From assembly GCF_001039575.1 (NCBI RefSeq), contig NZ_JIBT01000001.1, positions 1 to 64,000 on the forward strand: a stretch of DNA of 64,000 bases. The letters are read 5' to 3'. This document shows, one piece after another, positions 62,321-64,000 of the stretch (positions are counted from its first letter, which is position 1; each line of letters starts with the position of its first letter). Under the pieces are notes generated by a model. It was not told where the DNA came from. It saw only the letters and a list, made by a program, of their open reading frames with translations, and did not search any database. The position numbers were made by a program, and so were the translations under genes. The DNA comes from Halomonas sp. PR-M31 (lineage in GTDB: Bacteria; Pseudomonadota; Gammaproteobacteria; Pseudomonadales; Halomonadaceae).

Positions 62321-63037
62321 ATGGCAACGTTCTTCGTCACCGGTACCGGCACGGACGTGGGCAAGACCTTCGTCAGCTGCGCCATGCTGGCGCGGGCGCG
62401 TGAGCAGGGCCTCACCACCCTGGGACTCAAGCCGGTGGCCTCCGGCTGCCACGCTACTCCGCAGGGGCTGCGCAACGCCGATGCCCTGGCGCTGCAGGCC
62501 CAGTGCCATCCCGGGCTGCCTTATGAGCGAATCAATCCCGTGGCCTTTGCGCCGCCTATCGCCCCACATCTGGCGGCACGTCAGGCCGGCCAGGAAATGA
62601 CGCTGGACACCCTGACAGGGGCGCTTGCGCCGGCGCTGGCCGAGCCTTGCGACCTGACGCTGATAGAGGGCGCTGGCGGCTGGCGAGTGCCGTTGAACGA
62701 TAAAGAAGATTTGGCCGGGTTGGCGACACGCCTGGCGTTGCCGGTGATTCTGGTGGTGGGCCTGGAGCTGGGCTGCCTGAACCAGGCGCGGCTCGCGGCG
62801 GAGGCGATCCGCGCCGACGGGCTGCCGCTGGCGGGCTGGGTCGGTAATCTGCTGGACGCGGACTTCGCCGTGGACGGGACGATCTACCGTGCCAACCTGG
62901 CGACCCTCGACCAGCACCTGCCCGGCCCCTGCCTGGGCGTGGTGCCGCGCCTCGATGCCGCTTCCCCCGCCGCGCTGGCGCAATCAGGGGCCGCCCATCT
63001 CGCCTTGCCCTGCACACCTGATGAGGAACGTACATGA
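62321..63037 (+). CDS. bioD: BioD, dethiobiotin synthetase
   Basis: A 238-residue ATP-dependent carboxylase that closes the ureido ring to make dethiobiotin. The P-loop FVTGTGTDVGKTFVSC is at about 5-20. The substrate Lys appears in LGLKPVASGC, the ATP-side acidic site in LIEGAGGWRVPLN (about 109-121) and the adenine region in GWVGN. Length is usual (E. coli 225). It starts 3 bases after bioC and overlaps bioA by 4 bases. Confidence 0.95.
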   Translation: MATFFVTGTGTDVGKTFVSCAMLARAREQGLTTLGLKPVASGCHATPQGLRNADALALQAQCHPGLPYERINPVAFAPPIAPHLAARQAGQEMTLDTLTGALAPALAEPCDLTLIEGAGGWRVPLNDKEDLAGLATRLALPVILVVGLELGCLNQARLAAEAIRADGLPLAGWVGNLLDADFAVDGTIYRANLATLDQHLPGPCLGVVPRLDAASPAALAQSGAAHLALPCTPDEERT

Positions 63038-64000
63038 ACTCCCCTGTCTGGCATCCCTACGCTCACCTCAAGACCCAGCAGCCCGCGCCCAAGGTGATCG
63101 GCGGTCAGGGAGCGAATTTTTACCTGGATAGTGGCGAAACCCTGCTGGATGCCACCTGCTCCTGGTGGTGCATGATCCACGGCTACGGCCATCCGCGCCT
63201 AGTGGCGGCGATCCGCGAACAAGCCGGTGAACTTTGCCATGTGATGCTGGGTGGACTGACCCATGATCCCGCCGAACGGTTGGCCCGGGAACTGGTCCGA
63301 ATAACGCCCCCGGGGCTCGATCATGTGTTCTTCTCCGACAGCGGCTCTGTAGGCATGGAAGTCGCCATGAAGATGGCGGTGCAGTACCACTATCTGCAAG
63401 ACAAGCCGAACAAGCATCGATTGTTGTCACTGATGAAGGCCTATCACGGCGATACCATGGGCTGCATGGCGGTCTGCGATCCAGAAGAGGGCATGCACGC
63501 CTTGTTCGCCGGAGTGCTGCCCCGGCAGCATTTCGCCCCCTCGCCCCGGGCCGACTTCGATGCCGGTCCGGAAGAGGTGCAGGCCGATCTCGACGCCTTG
63601 CGCCGGATACTTGAGTGCCGTCATCACGAAATCGCGGCGCTCACGATGGAGCCGCTGCTGCAGGCCGCCGGCGGGCTCAACATGACCTCGCCACACTATC
63701 TGCATGGCGCGCGCGAGCTGTGCGACGAATTCGATGTGCTGCTGATCTTCGATGAAGTAGCCACTGGCTTCGGTCGCACCGGGCGCATGTTCGCCGCCGA
63801 GCATGCCGGCGTGTCGCCGGATATCATGGTGCTTTCCAAAGGACTCACCGGCGGCTATTTGGGACATGCCGCCACGCTCGCCACCGGGCGTGTCCACGAT
63901 GCCTTCATCGGCGACAGCGCCTTGCATGCCTTCATGCACGGGCCTACTTTCATGGGCAACCCGCTGGCCTGCCGGGTGGCGTTGGAAAGCCTGGCCGTCT
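63034..64000 (+). CDS. bioA: BioA, adenosylmethionine-8-amino-7-oxononanoate aminotransferase (partial)
   Basis: The first 322 codons of a class III aminotransferase, cut by the window edge (family length about 430). It makes 7,8-diaminononanoate with S-adenosylmethionine as amino donor. It opens VWHPYAHLKTQQPAPKVIGG and has CSWWCMIHGYGHPRL (BioA hallmark), FFSDSGSVGMEVAMKMA, KAYHGDTMGCMAVCDP, LLIFDEVATGFGRTG and the PLP Lys in VLSKGLTGGYL, followed by MHGPTFMGNPLACRVALE. The ATG overlaps the bioD stop by 4 bases. Last visible gene of the biotin operon. Confidence 0.95.
   Translation, partial: MNSPVWHPYAHLKTQQPAPKVIGGQGANFYLDSGETLLDATCSWWCMIHGYGHPRLVAAIREQAGELCHVMLGGLTHDPAERLARELVRITPPGLDHVFFSDSGSVGMEVAMKMAVQYHYLQDKPNKHRLLSLMKAYHGDTMGCMAVCDPEEGMHALFAGVLPRQHFAPSPRADFDAGPEEVQADLDALRRILECRHHEIAALTMEPLLQAAGGLNMTSPHYLHGARELCDEFDVLLIFDEVATGFGRTGRMFAAEHAGVSPDIMVLSKGLTGGYLGHAATLATGRVHDAFIGDSALHAFMHGPTFMGNPLACRVALESLAV

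Noticed and set aside
1-64000. CRISPR arrays
   Set aside because: No regularly spaced identical repeats were seen; the repeats found are short, two- or three-copy and regulatory in position.

Overview
The window looks like chromosomal DNA of a moderately halophilic gammaproteobacterium, most likely a Halomonas relative (Halomonadaceae). This is an inference. Proteins are acidic, G+C is fairly high, and many short gene orders match those I recall from Pseudomonas: ubiC-ubiA next to phoB-phoR, rubredoxin reductase-HU-recG-oxyR, gmk-rpoZ-spoT-ridA, rph-yicC and crc-pyrE. No rRNA, CRISPR array or intact transposon is visible. One tRNA (Arg, CCG) is present.

Layout. 0-6.4 kb: end of an SNF-type Na+ symporter, a small protein beside hexR, then three tandem paralogues of a very acidic, cysteine-free, signal-less protein whose C-terminus resembles type I-secreted S-layer/RTX proteins. 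6.4-16.7 kb: uvrD, a phosphate-selective-type porin, and a TMAO-reductase operon (chimeric triheme cytochrome, torD, torA) behind a perfect FNR-type box, followed by an orphan TRAP binding protein and a thioesterase. 16.7-24.4 kb: a phoU remnant, cysZ, a MarR/membrane-protein divergon, phoB-phoR with two Pho boxes, ubiC-ubiA, a rubredoxin-reductase-like gene and HU. 24.4-32.2 kb: recG, oxyR, an SDR gene, ridA, spoT, rpoZ, gmk.

32.2-42.6 kb is the accessory part and lies where gmk and yicC would be neighbours in Pseudomonas. It carries two frameshifted MFS exporters, pyrC, C-terminal scraps of type I restriction genes (hsdR, hsdS) around an intact Fic gene, an IS630-like scrap, a broken SF1 helicase fused to the hsdS scrap, and a HipBA-like toxin-antitoxin pair with repeated operator 9-mers.

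42.6-58.5 kb: yicC, rph, a frameshifted DASS transporter, crc, pyrE, a YfaZ-type outer-membrane protein, trmL, rep, a dihaem cytochrome, tRNA-Arg, a 47-residue protein, an FMN reductase, a YbjQ protein, a GGDEF-EAL protein (frameshifted) next to a BLUF photoreceptor, a frameshifted aminopeptidase P and two overlapping Lin0512-family genes. 58.6-64 kb: a tightly overlapping biotin operon bioBFHCDA under a BirA-type operator; bioA runs off the window.

Six genes are broken by what looks like the loss of a single base within a G or C run. In each case restoring one base rejoins a full-length family member. This uniform signature points to consensus sequencing errors as much as to real decay, so 'pseudogene' for those entries means only that the reading frame is broken as given. 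The restriction-gene scraps and the nonsense codons in the helicase are better evidence of true decay.
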